From NCBI GenBank assembly GCA_037157565.1, contig JAZHRO010000036.1:15674501-15738500 (forward strand): a DNA stretch of 64,000 nucleotides. The letters are read 5' to 3'. The notes beneath the pieces are model-generated. The model searched no databases. It was not told the origin of the DNA and was given only the letters and a program-made list of their open reading frames with translations. The DNA is from Thalassia testudinum (lineage: Eukaryota; Streptophyta; Magnoliopsida; Alismatales; Hydrocharitaceae). Below, one piece after another: positions 10,839-21,003 of the stretch. Position 1 is the first letter of the stretch, and every line of letters starts with the position of its first letter. Both the position numbers and the translations under genes were made by a program.

Positions 10839-11976
10839 AAAGTCTGTTTGAACCCTATATTGGTTTTCTAAGTATTCTACAGAAAACCTAAGTATCCTAG
10901 GGTTGTGCCGGTGTTCCTAGGACTACTGTTAGGGTTCTTTGAGGCTCTTTAACATGAAATATCTAAGGAAATAAAGAGCAACAAAAGAAATGAAAAATAC
11001 AACAAGTACAAAAGAAGGAAATCTATCCTATTCTTCATTTCCTTCCATCTTCAATCTTTCGCTCCACGCGAACCTCCTCTATTTTCCGTCAAGCTCCTCC
11101 AATCCATCCTGGATGCGAGCTCGAACTCCGTCTAAACACGTCCACATTTGCAATTGACCTGAAATCTAGGACTCAAATTGCAAATGTTAAATAACACGTG
11201 TTTTGTTATCATCAAAACAAATGATCGTGGTGCTCTAGCACCAACATCGATCGCTTGCCCTTAGCTTGTGTTTGGGTAAACTAACCAACGTGCTGGGAGC
11301 ATGAATTGTCTCGTTTCCATTTCCATGCACGGCTGCCATCAGCCGTTGGATGAAGATCCAACGGCTGAGCTTGATCTTTCCTTGATGAAGCAAGGCTGTA
11401 GCGGCGACATGGGCGCATGGTGGTCGTTGGATGATGATCCAACGACCCACAATGCATGGGGGCGCTTCCTTCAGAGGTTAGGCATCGTCGTTGGGTGGCT
11501 GTGATGGTGCCACATGGTGCCATAATGGCCATCCATCTTCTTTTCTTTGTAGACAGTGTTGTAGGTCTCCGATTGAAATGATTTTTGTGCCGTTGAACTG
11601 CGCTCATTGATCCAGATCCATCCGTGCGGTTGGATTTGACATATAAGGTCCGGGTTTCCACCTATTTGCCTCTTGGCCCTTACTCTTCTACATACTCCAT
11701 AAGATGCTACAAGAGTCTAATCGATGTTATCTCAGAGGTGCTGGACTCCCTTTGTTGTTCTGAGCAGATCCATATGATTGGATCGGTCATCCACAGCCCC
11801 AAATTACCTGCTATTATTAATACCGCTAAATTAGAACATAATATGACATTATTATTTACAAAACTAATAAATCAACTATGATGCAAAGTATGATGCGAAT
11901 GTATGCATAATGCCTAAGTTAAGCTTGGATCTAACTCAATTCAGGTATATTAGGACCCATGATTGCTGTGCAATCA

Positions 11977-12395
11977 TCCACTTGGATTTAAGTTTACCTG
12001 GAAAAATGCGTAATCTTACATTGAAAAGCCAAACACGTTGATTGATATCAAAATTTTTTTGAACGATATATTTATCATGAAATTTCTTTGTTCAGTCTTA
12101 ATAAATCCATGCATTTTCGTAAGAGAAATTACACAATTCTTCCAATTTAGTTAATTTTAACTTCCTGTGGTTACTAACGGCAGATGAATTCATATTTAAT
12201 TGTTAATTGCCCAAGAAGCCCTATGTTTGAGTTCTACCAAGAGATGTCATGCCTTTTCAAAAATCAGACGAAAAAGAGACATGCCAGGAGGAGTTTTGAA
12301 AGCCGTACGTTAGGCCCATAAAGCATCGTCCAATTTATTGGACCAGTCTTTACGATTAGGCCTAACCATCTTTTGCAGAATATTTTTTAATATTC
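11977..12395 (-). pseudogene. Athila integrase C-terminal remnant, element B
   Basis: The minus-strand translation from about 12360 reads NRKDWSNKLDDALWA, a stop, then RTAFKTPPGMSLFRLIFEKA, which is the conserved late integrase region of Athila/Tat elements. It continues through a Tyr/Lys-rich stretch to RVWLFNVRLRIFPGKLKSKW, the integrase C-terminal strand motif. Integration inserts element cDNA into host DNA. The catalytic core is missing, there are several stops and frame changes, and the sequence is cut at 11976 by element A. It is the only pol remnant linked to element B; RT and RNase H are deleted between here and the protease at 15160. Confidence 0.8.
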
Positions 12396-13091
12396 ACCAC
12401 TGGTGTCAGACCCGAATAGGTTGTTAATATGATGATTTTATTGTTGAAGTGTGTATAGTGGTTAACCTAAATCGGACCTAACCATCTCTTAACAAAATTT
12501 TTAACCTGGCCTACTTGATTTTATCTTGGTCACTTTTAGGCCCAGGGTCGAACTCAGGGAAGTGGGGTTACAAGTCAAGTTTCTACGCCTTTCCTACAAT
12601 GAATCTCTTCCGTTCATTTATTGTGCTTTTGGTGTTTTTTCTATTTAGATTTTTTTTCTGGTAATCTTTGTCCTTGAGGCACACACTCAAAATTAGGTTC
12701 TTGGCTTTGAGCCAAATCAGGGTTCCAAAATAGGTCTTGCTATTCGCAAGACGAATTACCTGCAAGTCAAAGATTATCTTTTCTCTTTTATATATTTCTT
12801 TTATATTTTTACTAGCAGGAAAGCAAAACAGAAACAAAGTAAATATAGTATATATATATATAGGTATATATTATATATGTATAAAGGGGTGGGGGTGGAG
12901 GCAGAGATGGAGTGTAGCACGGTGTCGAGTCGGTCATCGTCTAGAAAGATGCAACCAACAGGACGAGGTGCCGTGTGTAAGGTGGATTGGTGGAAGATGA
13001 ATGCGAACACGCTTTTTGTATGCGTGTATTGGGGAATATCAGCAACTGGTGCAGATATTCCCGCGGTACTACGTATGGTAAGTAATGTAAA

Positions 13092-13680
13092 AAATATATA
13101 TATATATATGTATATATGTAAATATATCTATATGTATATATATATGGTTATAAATATATAGGTATATATATATGTAGTTATATATGTATATATGTATATG
13201 TATATATATATAGGTATGTAAATATATATATATAAGTATATGTATAGATAGATATATGTATAGATCTATATATATATATATATATATGTCTATATTTATA
13301 TGTACATGTATGTATATGATACTATATAGATGTATATATATATGTGTGTGTATGTATATAGTAATATATGTATATATAGATATATGTAGATAAGTATATA
13401 TTTGTGTGTATATATATATATATATATAAGTATATGTGTATATATATGTATACGTATATAAGTATATGTATATATGTAGATATATATGTATATATATATA
13501 TTTATATAAGTATACAGATATATATATATGTATGTATACTAATACTTAAGTATATAGATACTATTATATGTATAGATATAAGTATATATATATATATGTG
13601 TGTATATATATGTATATAAATATATATAGATATAAATATATATATATGTATATATATATATAAGTATATAATAGTGTATA
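13092..13680. repeat. TA-rich microsatellite inside LTR H
   Basis: Nearly 600 bp of imperfect TATATA, GTATATAT and ATATATGTATAT repeats, followed by TG- and GAGA-runs to about 13770. All open frames over it are low-complexity Tyr/Ile strings and are not genes. Its place inside R-U5 of a solo LTR suggests expansion after insertion or an LTR family that already carried the repeat. Confidence 0.95.
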
Positions 13681-13789
13681 GGTGTGTGTGTGTGAGAGTG
13701 AGAGTGTGTGTGTGTATGTGTATTTGCAGAGAGAGAGAGGGAGAGTGTGCTGTGAGAGAGAGAGAGAGCGAGAGCGCCTGCAGAGGAAG

Positions 13790-14500
13790 GAAAGGGCGTT
13801 TAAGCCGTCTGCACGTGAAGGGCGTCGTCTGGTGGCTTCACGCGTGCGCGCACCCGTGTATGCGCGCGAGGACATGCACGCTGGGGGGAGATGGGAGTGG
13901 AGAGGACCGCAGTGCCCAGTGCTGCGCGGAGAGGCGTACGCGGCCGAAGGAAGCAGGCGACTCGGGTGGGTACGGGCAAGTGCGGGCGAGCACTGGAGCA
14001 GAACGCGGGGCTGCGGCCGGTTGCGACACGCCGAGTGACCGGTTAAGTGAGAAACTCAGCGGTCACCCCACTGTAGCCACGGTGTTCCGCAGAAACGCGT
14101 GAACAGTGGCTACAGTGGTCGGGCGAGCCGCGCGACCGCTTGCTGCAGGTGCTGTGAGTGCGGACGGCTCGGCGCGCGTAGAAGAGTGGCTCCGGCTGGT
14201 GGCTTGCAAGAGGGATGTTGTGACAGAGCACGCGGAGAGGGTTGCTAGCGTGCGCGGTGGAGGGCGAGGGCGACCTGCTGCTTGCGTGGAGACTTACGGG
14301 TGCTGGCTGGGGTGCGCGGTGAGGCTTGGCTGGCTGCTGCAGAGGAGCACGGTGGCCGATTGCGGGCGAAGGAGTGCGAGTGCAGTGCGAAGGAGATGGA
14401 GGCAAGGGCACCTGCAGGCACGTGCGGAAGCCTGCGTGCGGGCGCGCGGTGGCCTGCACGCCTGCTGCCGCCTTGCTGCTGCTGTTGCTACCACGGAGCT
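13790..14500. other. GC-rich segment of LTR H without gene
   Basis: This stretch is markedly richer in G+C and CpG than its surroundings. It is open in many frames on both strands simply because stop codons are rare. No frame shows a recognisable domain, and the translations are Arg/Ala/Gly/Cys-rich. It lies inside LTR H and is best read as LTR R/U5 sequence. Confidence 0.6.
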
Positions 14501-15159
14501 TCAGACCTTGAAGCCTACGACAATGGCTGAAGTGGCTAGAAAGTGAAGAAGTCAGGGAAGAGCCACCACACCCACTGGCTCTATGGTGAGTTGGGCGGTG
14601 GTGGACTCACGGTGGTGGTTGTGCACCACCGTGAGGTGCTCCTGTCCGCCGGGTGTCTCCTCAGAGGAGGAGGGCCAGCGTATGGAGGGAGTGGGGAGTG
14701 GACGGTGGCCTGGAGAAGAAGAAGCTGCTGGGTTTTTTGGCGTTGGACCAGGCTGGCTGCAAAGGAAGAACCGTGCTCTTTTTAAAGAAGAGGAGAGCAT
14801 GCACATCCATGCCCTGGCTGTGCATGGCTCATGGATGGCTCATGGCAGGGAGAGGCTGGCGTAGGGAAGGGCCTAAGCAGGGAATGGCACGAGGAGGAAG
14901 AGGATGCTCCATGCAACTGTGGGGAAGATTTCAAAATCAAGTGAAATAAAAAATAAAAAGATGGTGAATTTGCAAAGATGCACTTGAGGAAAAATGTTAA
15001 TTGCAAGGCCACTTATTTTATTCTCCTCCCCTCTCAATTAAATGCATGCATGCGTGTATTTTTGCAATGCGACAATGGAGACCTAATATGCATTGGTAAT
15101 GCTAGGACATAGCACAAGATGGCACAATTGCAGGTGTATTTTTGCGGTGCAATCAACCA

Positions 15160-15831
15160 CTAGACTATAACTCCCCGTGGTTTAATGGTAGATCGGTCTA
15201 GCAATTGTAATTGAACCTTAATAGGTTTTAATTTACTGAATTGGAATTCCTCGAATAAGATTAGGGGGATGAGATTAATAAAGGCACCTACGTCGCGAGG
15301 GGCGTGATTAAAGGTGGTGTCATTTATGACAACCGAAGTGAGTAGTGCGCCCGAGTCCTTTTTCGTGAGAGGTAGCTTGCTCTGTACAACTGAACTCACT
15401 GTCTCAAAAAGGACCACCCTTCCTACATTCTAGGCCTGCTGCTTTGGAGTACACATTTCTTTCAAAAATTGAGCATAGGAAGTGATGGCATCTAGGAGGG
15501 GGATGTTAGTCTCGACTTGCCCAAATAAGTCCAAAAGATCTTGGTGAGGGGGCTCTGATTTCTTTTTCTTAGAAGGATTGGATTGCAGTGCTTGAGGGTA
15601 AGGAATGGGATTTGAATCTTGTGTTTCTAGTGAGTCTTTTTCTTCTTCCTGATTGGGGTTAGGAGAGTCAATTTGCATAGGTTGGCAGTGGGTTTCATCA
15701 ATTTGATGTGAAGGCCCTGAATCAATGGTGGTTTTCCCACTCCTCAATGTAACTGCATGTGTAGTTTGGTTATGCCTGGGAGGAGGTGGGGGGGCTGGAT
15801 GGTGATAGAAACCTGTTTGGTGCTGAGGCAT
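15160..15831 (-). pseudogene. Athila-type protease and linker, element B
   Basis: The linker (15831-15430) contains HAVTLRSGK and NIPLLDAITSYAQFLKEMCTPK, both family hallmarks. After a stop near 15425 the protease continues (15417-15160) with LPLTKKDSGALLTSVVIND, the active-site strand RDVGAFINLIPL (DVGA instead of the usual DLGA) and LLDRSTIKPRGVIV, then stops. Only the first half of the protease is left: the flap region and ILGRPF motif are gone and the next preserved pol sequence is the integrase tail at 12395. The break lies next to the target site of solo LTR H. Confidence 0.8.
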
Positions 15832-15839
15832 TGGGTTAA

Positions 15840-16450
15840 TGGGAGGCTAATTAGTGTGGTTCAGATAAATTTCCACCTTAATATTGGTTTCTTTGATTGA
15901 CAGGGTTGGGTATGGGTTGGGATGGTACATGTCCTGCAGGTCTCTAAGTCAGAGTAACCACAACTTGATTATGGAGATTGTTAATTACATGGGTTACTTC
16001 CAACATCTTGCTTTGCATTCCCTGTAGGGTTTTCATCATCTGGGCATTGGTGTCTTCTTGGGATGGCCCAGTTGATAGAAAGTCTGATTTGAACCATACC
16101 CTCCAAACGAGTTTTGTTGTTGGTGAGGAATCGGATTGATCCAAGAGCGAATCGGGTAATTCCTCCAATTTGAGGAATTTTTAAATTGCTCTTGGAGGGC
16201 GGAGATATTTTCAGTGGGGCTATGATTTGGATATGTGTAGTTCCCTAGTGAACCATAAAAAGCCTTAGAATATTGATTATACTCAAAAGGGGTAGTGTTT
16301 AAATTATGCAAATTTTTCCTCCTTGGAAGATTAGGCGGGGTTAGATGCGAGGCCTATGGAGCTTGGGTAAGTGTGGCAAGTCTCCCTTGGTTGACTAGGT
16401 TTGTTATAGTCCTAGTCAACTGTTGTTGATTAGCTTGTAGCTGAGCCATC
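15840..16450 (-). pseudogene. Gag C-terminal part, element B
   Basis: The minus strand from about 16448 (MAQLQANQQQLTRTI) gives a Gln/Asn/Pro/Tyr-rich gag tail, including YTYPNHSPTENISALQEQ and WRNYPIRSWINPIPHQQQNS, in several frames with stops. It resembles the Gln-rich gag tail of element A and the plus-strand fragment at 55870-56698. The core gag domain with LFPFSLK, seen in A and C, is not present, so the N-terminal part seems deleted. Confidence 0.6.
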
Positions 16451-18307
16451 TACTCAGCTATCATGGAGTAGAGATTAGGCGGGGGGCTTGATTAGGTAGC
16501 TCCAAGGCAGGTAGATGGGGGATGGAAAAATCAGCATGCGGGTTAGATTGTGGGTTAGAGGCAGGTTGAGATGGGTTGGGGACCTATTTTGATTTTCCAT
16601 TTTTTTTTTTTGAATGCAAGTGAGAGGAAGAAGAGGTCTTTTTGTACGAGGGGCAAAATCAAGTGGTCCCTCCAAGTGTGGAGTTTAGGACTGCCGCCTG
16701 TGTATAAAAAAGAAGAAACAAGGAGGAGAGGAGGGAAAGATGAGAAGTGTGCAATCAAGCAAACAAAATTCTAGACCTAATCCTTAAGGGTGACTCCTTA
16801 AAATGACCTAAGACTTGGTCTACCTAAGTAATAAGAAATCAATAGTGAATACATGTTCCTTCAACAAATCTGGCTAGACTGAATAAGGGGAGGGTTGGGC
16901 CCAAGCATGGCCTAGGAAAATCACTAGGGGCTTGTCTAAACCTGCGCCTAGTCATTTGACACAACCCCTCAGCCTGGCACCAGATATAGATGATGGAATT
17001 GATAGCAACTAAAAAAAACTTAACACCTAGGTAGCAAGCCTAAGTTTGATAAAACCTTAGGGGTCAAATTGCTACAAAGTTTTAATTAAGTCTGAGAGCT
17101 TAAAGTGCACAAGGAATGTAATGGGTGCTAATTGGGATAATGCCTAATTATTTCTTTTTTGTTTGCGAACTGGGCGGGAAGTGGTGCCCAAGCCAAATAA
17201 ATAGGTTCTTGCAAATAAGGATTTTTGTTGAAGGATTTTATGGTTTTGATTAAGATAATGTGGATTTTAATGTTCTTTCTTGTTAAGGATTCAAAAAAGG
17301 TTTTGAAGTTCCACACAATATATCAAACAAGTTGTTGTTGATGGAAGTCGATTCCTTTATAGTTGATGTGGTACTAGAGAGAAAATGAAAATCGTAAAAT
17401 GAAAATCCTACGTATGCAACTCCTAGAAATGAATCTCTTTTTAAAAATCTTTTGAGGTTGTGGTCAAAACAAGACAAACAACACCACCACCTGACATGAA
17501 ATCAAACAAGGAATCCAAAAATAATTTTTTTATGATTTTATAAAATTGTTTGATATTTTTTTGGGATTTTTCTTCTTACTGGTATCAAGAGTCAGAATTG
17601 ATATATTCAGGAAAATGATTCTGCAGAAACCTTAAATGACCTCAAAATTTTTGGGAATTGTATATGATGTAGATAATTTCTAAACATTTCTAGAAATATA
17701 AAGTTTTCCCAAATCTATGAGTATAAAAATTTATAAAATTCACAGACAGTAAGAAAACTATAAAGAAACAAGGTCTGACCCCTGTTCAATCCGTGAATTT
17801 TTTAATTTTTTGTATTTAGTAAAATTATTTGAAAATTGAACTCAAGGTTCCTAACTCAAAGGGACTTCCCTGGGTGAAATTGGTGATTTTAGGAAGCTCC
17901 TAAGTGCCTGAACTTGATTTTTGAAAATCAAGATAGAAGTCTCGATTTTCAAAAATCTTCTGTCTTGATTTTCAAAAATCAAACACCAACATGATTAAGG
18001 TGCTGGAAAAATGAAGCAAACAAGTAACACAATGAGTTTTAGGGTTCCACCACCCTTAATTTTTCTTGTTTTTATTTTTTTTGATAATTTAAAGATTTTT
18101 AAGAGATTTTTGTTTTTCTATTTTGGAATAGAAATGGCCTAGGGTGCTTGCCTGAAGTATGCAGGACGAAAAGAAACTTGAAGCTTCCACTCCAAGTGCT
18201 CCAAATCCCACTCTTGCTCTTGATTCACACTTGAAATCAGAACAAACAAAATTTTGTGAAGATCTAATAAAGCAAGAGAGAGAATAAAGATGTGACTAAG
18301 CCATGCC
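16451..18307 (-). other. Untranslated leader of element B
   Basis: AT-rich sequence without coding potential between gag and the PBS, comparable with the leaders of A and C. It contains a perfect 18-bp inverted repeat (17914-17931 and 17965-17982) with a third, shorter copy between the arms. No other motif is recognised. Confidence 0.55.
17914..17982. repeat. 18-bp inverted repeat in the leader of element B
   Basis: The arm TTGATTTTTGAAAATCAA and its exact reverse complement TTGATTTTCAAAAATCAA are separated by about 33 nt, which contain a third partial copy (GATTTTCAAAAATC). Each arm is also nearly self-complementary. In RNA this could form a strong hairpin or a kissing/dimer site. A packaging or dimerisation role is a guess from its place in the leader. 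Confidence 0.7.
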
Positions 18308-18325
18308 TCCCCGGCAACGACGCCA
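18308..18325 (-). other. Primer-binding site, tRNA-Asp type, element B
   Basis: The minus strand reads TGGCGTCGTTGCCGGGGA, a 17 of 18 match to the complement of the tRNA-Asp 3' end with one transition. It is the best preserved PBS of the three Athila-like elements here. Confidence 0.88.
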
Positions 18326-18330
18326 AAAAG

Positions 18331-20575
18331 TGCTGTCGAAGATATGCGGTATGTTAATTATGTGAAATAGTGTCGTTGCAACGTGTATCTTTGCAATCAA
18401 CTTTTATAATTTATAAAACTTAGATAATGGAGTATCTAAGGTCATCCAAGTAGGCCAATTCATTAATCACATGAAGTGGTTCTCTCTCTCGCCTCTCAAA
18501 TACGCACTTGTCTTTTTGTATTTTTTTTATTTTGTTTTTTTTTAGGGTTTTAGAAATATTTAGGAAACAGAATAAGAGATGATGATTATGCTACGCCTAT
18601 CAACTAACCTTAAGTAACAGGAATGAAACCATCTCTTCTAAGCTCACCCTAGGCAAGTGCACCTAGGGTAATTAAAAGAGGAGAGTATGGTGCACTAAGT
18701 TACTAACATGAAAAACACACTAACATAAAAATAGAAATTGGAAGGCAAATTGAAATCTTGTATTGCTAGAATGTGCAGTACATGTAAAGGAATGCTTCTT
18801 GCAATAACAATAAACTACTAGCTAATACAAAAGATAAAGTAGAAGATAAAGAAGAGAGGGATCCTCTTGCAGAAGTTTTGGATGGCTCTTGCTCCAAGTA
18901 TGGTTGCCCCATACTTGAAAAGAGTTCTCCTCAGGTTCTTCTTCCAATAGTGCTCCTCCAGGTTGTCTCCTCAAGGTGGGCATTAACCACCTTGTTCCTC
19001 CTCTTGCCTGGCCATCCCTTTAAGTGTGAAGACCTCCTCCTTGGTATGGCACAAGAGAGAGGAAGATAGAGAAAGAAGGCACCAAGGGGGTGGGTGGTTG
19101 CCCCCTTAATCTTTTTCTCTTCTTCTCCCTGGCTGTAGGTTCTAGGTGGCTATGGTGGAATGAAACTAAGGGAGAAGATGATGGTGTGGTGGTGGTTATG
19201 GGGGGTAGAATAGGAGTGGAGAAGGGGTGGTTGGCGTGAATGAGATGGAGGGTTAGGATTAGCTTTTGATGGGTGGTTGTGGATCCTATGGTGTAGGATT
19301 GTTGGCACCAACTTAAAAGTCATGTAGGGTGGTGGTTATGGGGTGTTGGTGACTCTTGGTGGTGGAGAGACACCACTAGTTGGAGCCAACAAGGGGGACT
19401 TCTAGAAGGAGGGTTAGGTGGATGGTGGAGATGGCTTGAAGGGGTAGGTGTAGGGTTGGATTTTTAGGGTTTTGGAGGGAAAAAGTTGGTGTCATTTCTA
19501 GGTGGTTTTGGAGGGAATTTGGTGGTGTCTTTGGGTGGTAGAGAGGAGTGAAGAGATGTGTAGGGTTGGTGCCAAGATTGAGGTGGAGTGGTGGTAGCTT
19601 AGGTGGACTTAGGTAAGGTTAGTTGGTGGAGCTAGTTAGGTGGGTTTTAGGGTTAGGCTTTGGTGGCCAAGGAGGTGACTAGCTAAGATAAGCTAGCTTA
19701 GCTAGTAGGGAGTAGGGTATAGAGGTAGAGGGAGCTAGGGTTTTGAAGGTGAGGAGTTGGACGGAGCTGCCTTGAGTTGCACTGGAGCTGATGGTTGTTG
19801 AAGAGAACTGGAAGGAGCTACCTTAGCTGTCTTAACTTGCTAGTTTTTTGCTAGTAGCTAAGCCAAGCTAAGATGAGTTGGCTTCTACTAAAATGAGTTG
19901 AGGTGAGCTAGGTATGGTCTTCCCGGAGATTACTTAGCTAGCTGGAGTAGCTAGCTTGGGTCAAGTAGCTCAGCTCAACTAAGTTGACTTGAGTTGAGCT
20001 TCTGGGAGTTGGACTTGAGTTGGCCTGAGCTGGTTGAGGTCATCTTTAGCTGACTAGGTCTAGCTAGTTGATGGCAATAGCTAGTTCTAGTCAGTTGAGC
20101 TTCCAGTGAACTGTTCTGAGCTGGAGGAGCTGGGATCAACTGACTTGAGCTAGTTTGAGCTGCCATCCAGTTGAAGTGAACTGAATGGAGCTGAGGTGAA
20201 TTTGCTAGAGCTACCATGCAGCTGAGATGAAATGAATGGAGCTAGGGATGAGTTGATTCAGCTAGAAAGAGCTGGGATCCAACTGGGATGAGCTGGATTT
20301 ACTTGGATCCAACTAGGATGAGCTGGATCTAGTTGGGATCCAGCTGATAGGAGCTTCTTCTTCATCTTTTGCCTTCCTAAGTGCCAAGCTATGTAGGATC
20401 TGACCTTCTGCTTATCCCTAACACTCAGGTAAATATATCAAAAATACAATAAAATGCAATGCATGCCTATCCTAAGTAAATGCCTAAATGTAGCTTGAAA
20501 ACCCTTTTGCGAAGTTAAAAACCTAAGAGGTAAATCTATTTTAGGGCATAAGAATGACGATAAACTGACATTTAT
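18331..20575 (-). mobile_element. LTR of element B, bordered by PBS and by a PPT
   Basis: This 2.2-kb LTR has the tRNA-Asp PBS on its left (5' LTR of element B). Directly on its right (20576-20610) is a hairpin/PPT module, the mark of a 3' LTR of another minus-strand element. The minus-strand start is TGATAAATGTCAG. U3 (right part) contains a long array of AGCT/GGATCC-type short repeats (19670-20350). No clear TATA box; a weak ACTTAAAGGG lies near 19013-19022 on the minus strand. An LTR with PBS and PPT on opposite sides points to recombination between neighbouring elements or truncation of a second element. Confidence 0.7.
19670..20350. repeat. AGCT-rich short repeat array in U3 of LTR B
   Basis: Dozens of short overlapping motifs built on CTAGCT, GAGCTGG, TTGAGCT and GGATCCAACT, many palindromic (AGCT, CTAG, GGATCC), fill the upstream part of U3. 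Units near 20265-20345 recur as GGATCCAACT(A/G)GGATGAGCTGG. An antisense frame over it is Ser/Gln/Leu-rich and not a gene. Confidence 0.75.
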
Positions 20576-20835
20576 CATACTCTCATGCTTATGTTTTGCT
20601 AGTCTCTTAGAAAAACTATTTTCACAAAATGGATTTTTGGGAAAGGCTAATTTTTTTACTTTTGAGGAGAAAAAAGATTACGGGCCTTGGTTCATTAAAA
20701 ACATGAAAGGTACGGGATTTGTTAAAGATAAAACGCCAGGATTCATCTTTGGATCCAAGTGTTAGAAGAATCGGGATCAATGTATCCTTTAAAAATTCAC
20801 AAGTTAATTGAGCTTCTCGCAATGTAGGTGGCTAT
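20576..20835 (-). mobile_element. Truncated 3' internal end of a second B-type element
   Basis: Begins with the PPT-like CTCATGCTTATG and a partial hairpin (TTTTGCTAGTCTCTTAG), continues for about 260 bp without coding motifs, and ends where a second LTR fragment starts. It is what remains of an internal region next to LTR B. Confidence 0.5.
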
Positions 20836-21003
20836 CTATTCATCCCTAACACTCAAATAAACGTGTCAAAAAAAAAAATTATGCAATGCATGCCTAACCT
20901 AGTGATGCCTAAACGTGGCCCAAAAACCTATTTGCGGAGTTAAAACCCTAAGAGGTAGATCAGTTTTAGGGCATGAGAATGATGATAAACTGGCGTTTAT
21001 CAA
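20836..21003 (-). mobile_element. LTR end fragment related to LTR B
   Basis: This stretch repeats 20405-20575: both contain AACACTCA, ATGCAATGCATGCCTA and TTTTAGGGCATAAGAATGA-like text and end ...TTTATCA. The minus-strand start TGATAAACGCCAG is a typical Athila/Tat LTR start. Only the first 165 bp of U3 survive. Confidence 0.7.

Larger units (their letters stand above)
9571..11246 (-). mobile_element. Copia solo LTR inserted in LTR A
   Basis: On the minus strand this begins TGTTGGTGCTAGAGC, soon followed by TTTTGATGATAACAAAA, a sequence common near the start of plant Ty1-copia LTRs, and ends ...TTCCGCA. A TATA box lies at 10196-10205. No PBS or PPT adjoins it, so it appears to be a solo LTR of 1676 bp. 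I could not find matching 5-bp target duplications (left flank AAAAA, right flank TCGAT), so the ends may be slightly off or one flank rearranged. U3 contains the dense CAGACGTCTG array at 10315-10838. Confidence 0.7.
8573..11976 (-). mobile_element. 5' LTR of element A, split by a copia LTR
   Basis: The LTR occupies 8573-9570 and 11247-11976, interrupted by the copia LTR at 9571-11246. Without the insertion it is about 1.72 kb, in agreement with the 3' LTR. The U5 part contains the Athila motif GATCGAACTCAGGG (8669-8682). The TATA box is at 9029-9042 on the minus strand. The right end (GTGCAATCA, minus-strand start TGATTGCAC) lies directly against integrase coding sequence of element B, so A inserted into B. 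The inner boundary is uncertain by a few bases. Confidence 0.75.
12401..15155 (-). mobile_element. Solo LTR 'H' with 5-bp target duplication ACCAC
   Basis: This 2755-bp LTR starts TGGTGTCAGACC and ends GGTGCAATCA on the plus strand. It is flanked by a perfect 5-bp duplication ACCAC (12396-12400 and 15156-15160), strong evidence for a clean insertion followed by LTR-LTR recombination. The orientation is minus: the minus-strand start TGATTGCACCGC resembles LTR A, and the Athila-type U5 motif GGTCGAACTCAGGG is at 12545-12558. A TATA-like CTTTAAAAAG lies near 14778-14787. Most of the length is R-U5, swollen by a TA-rich microsatellite (13092-13680) and a very GC-rich stretch (about 13790-14500). 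Confidence 0.85.

Noticed and set aside
9571..11246. Target duplication of the copia solo LTR
   Set aside because: No matching 5-bp flank could be found at the boundaries chosen, so none is claimed.
12737..13875. Several open frames of Tyr/Ile-, Cys/Val- or Leu/Ser-rich proteins on both strands
   Set aside because: They are translations of TA, TG and GA microsatellites within LTR H.
13674..14950. Overlapping long open frames on both strands (Ala/Arg/Gly-rich)
   Set aside because: The segment is GC-rich so stops are rare. No domain, no consistent codon signal, and it lies inside an LTR with target duplications.
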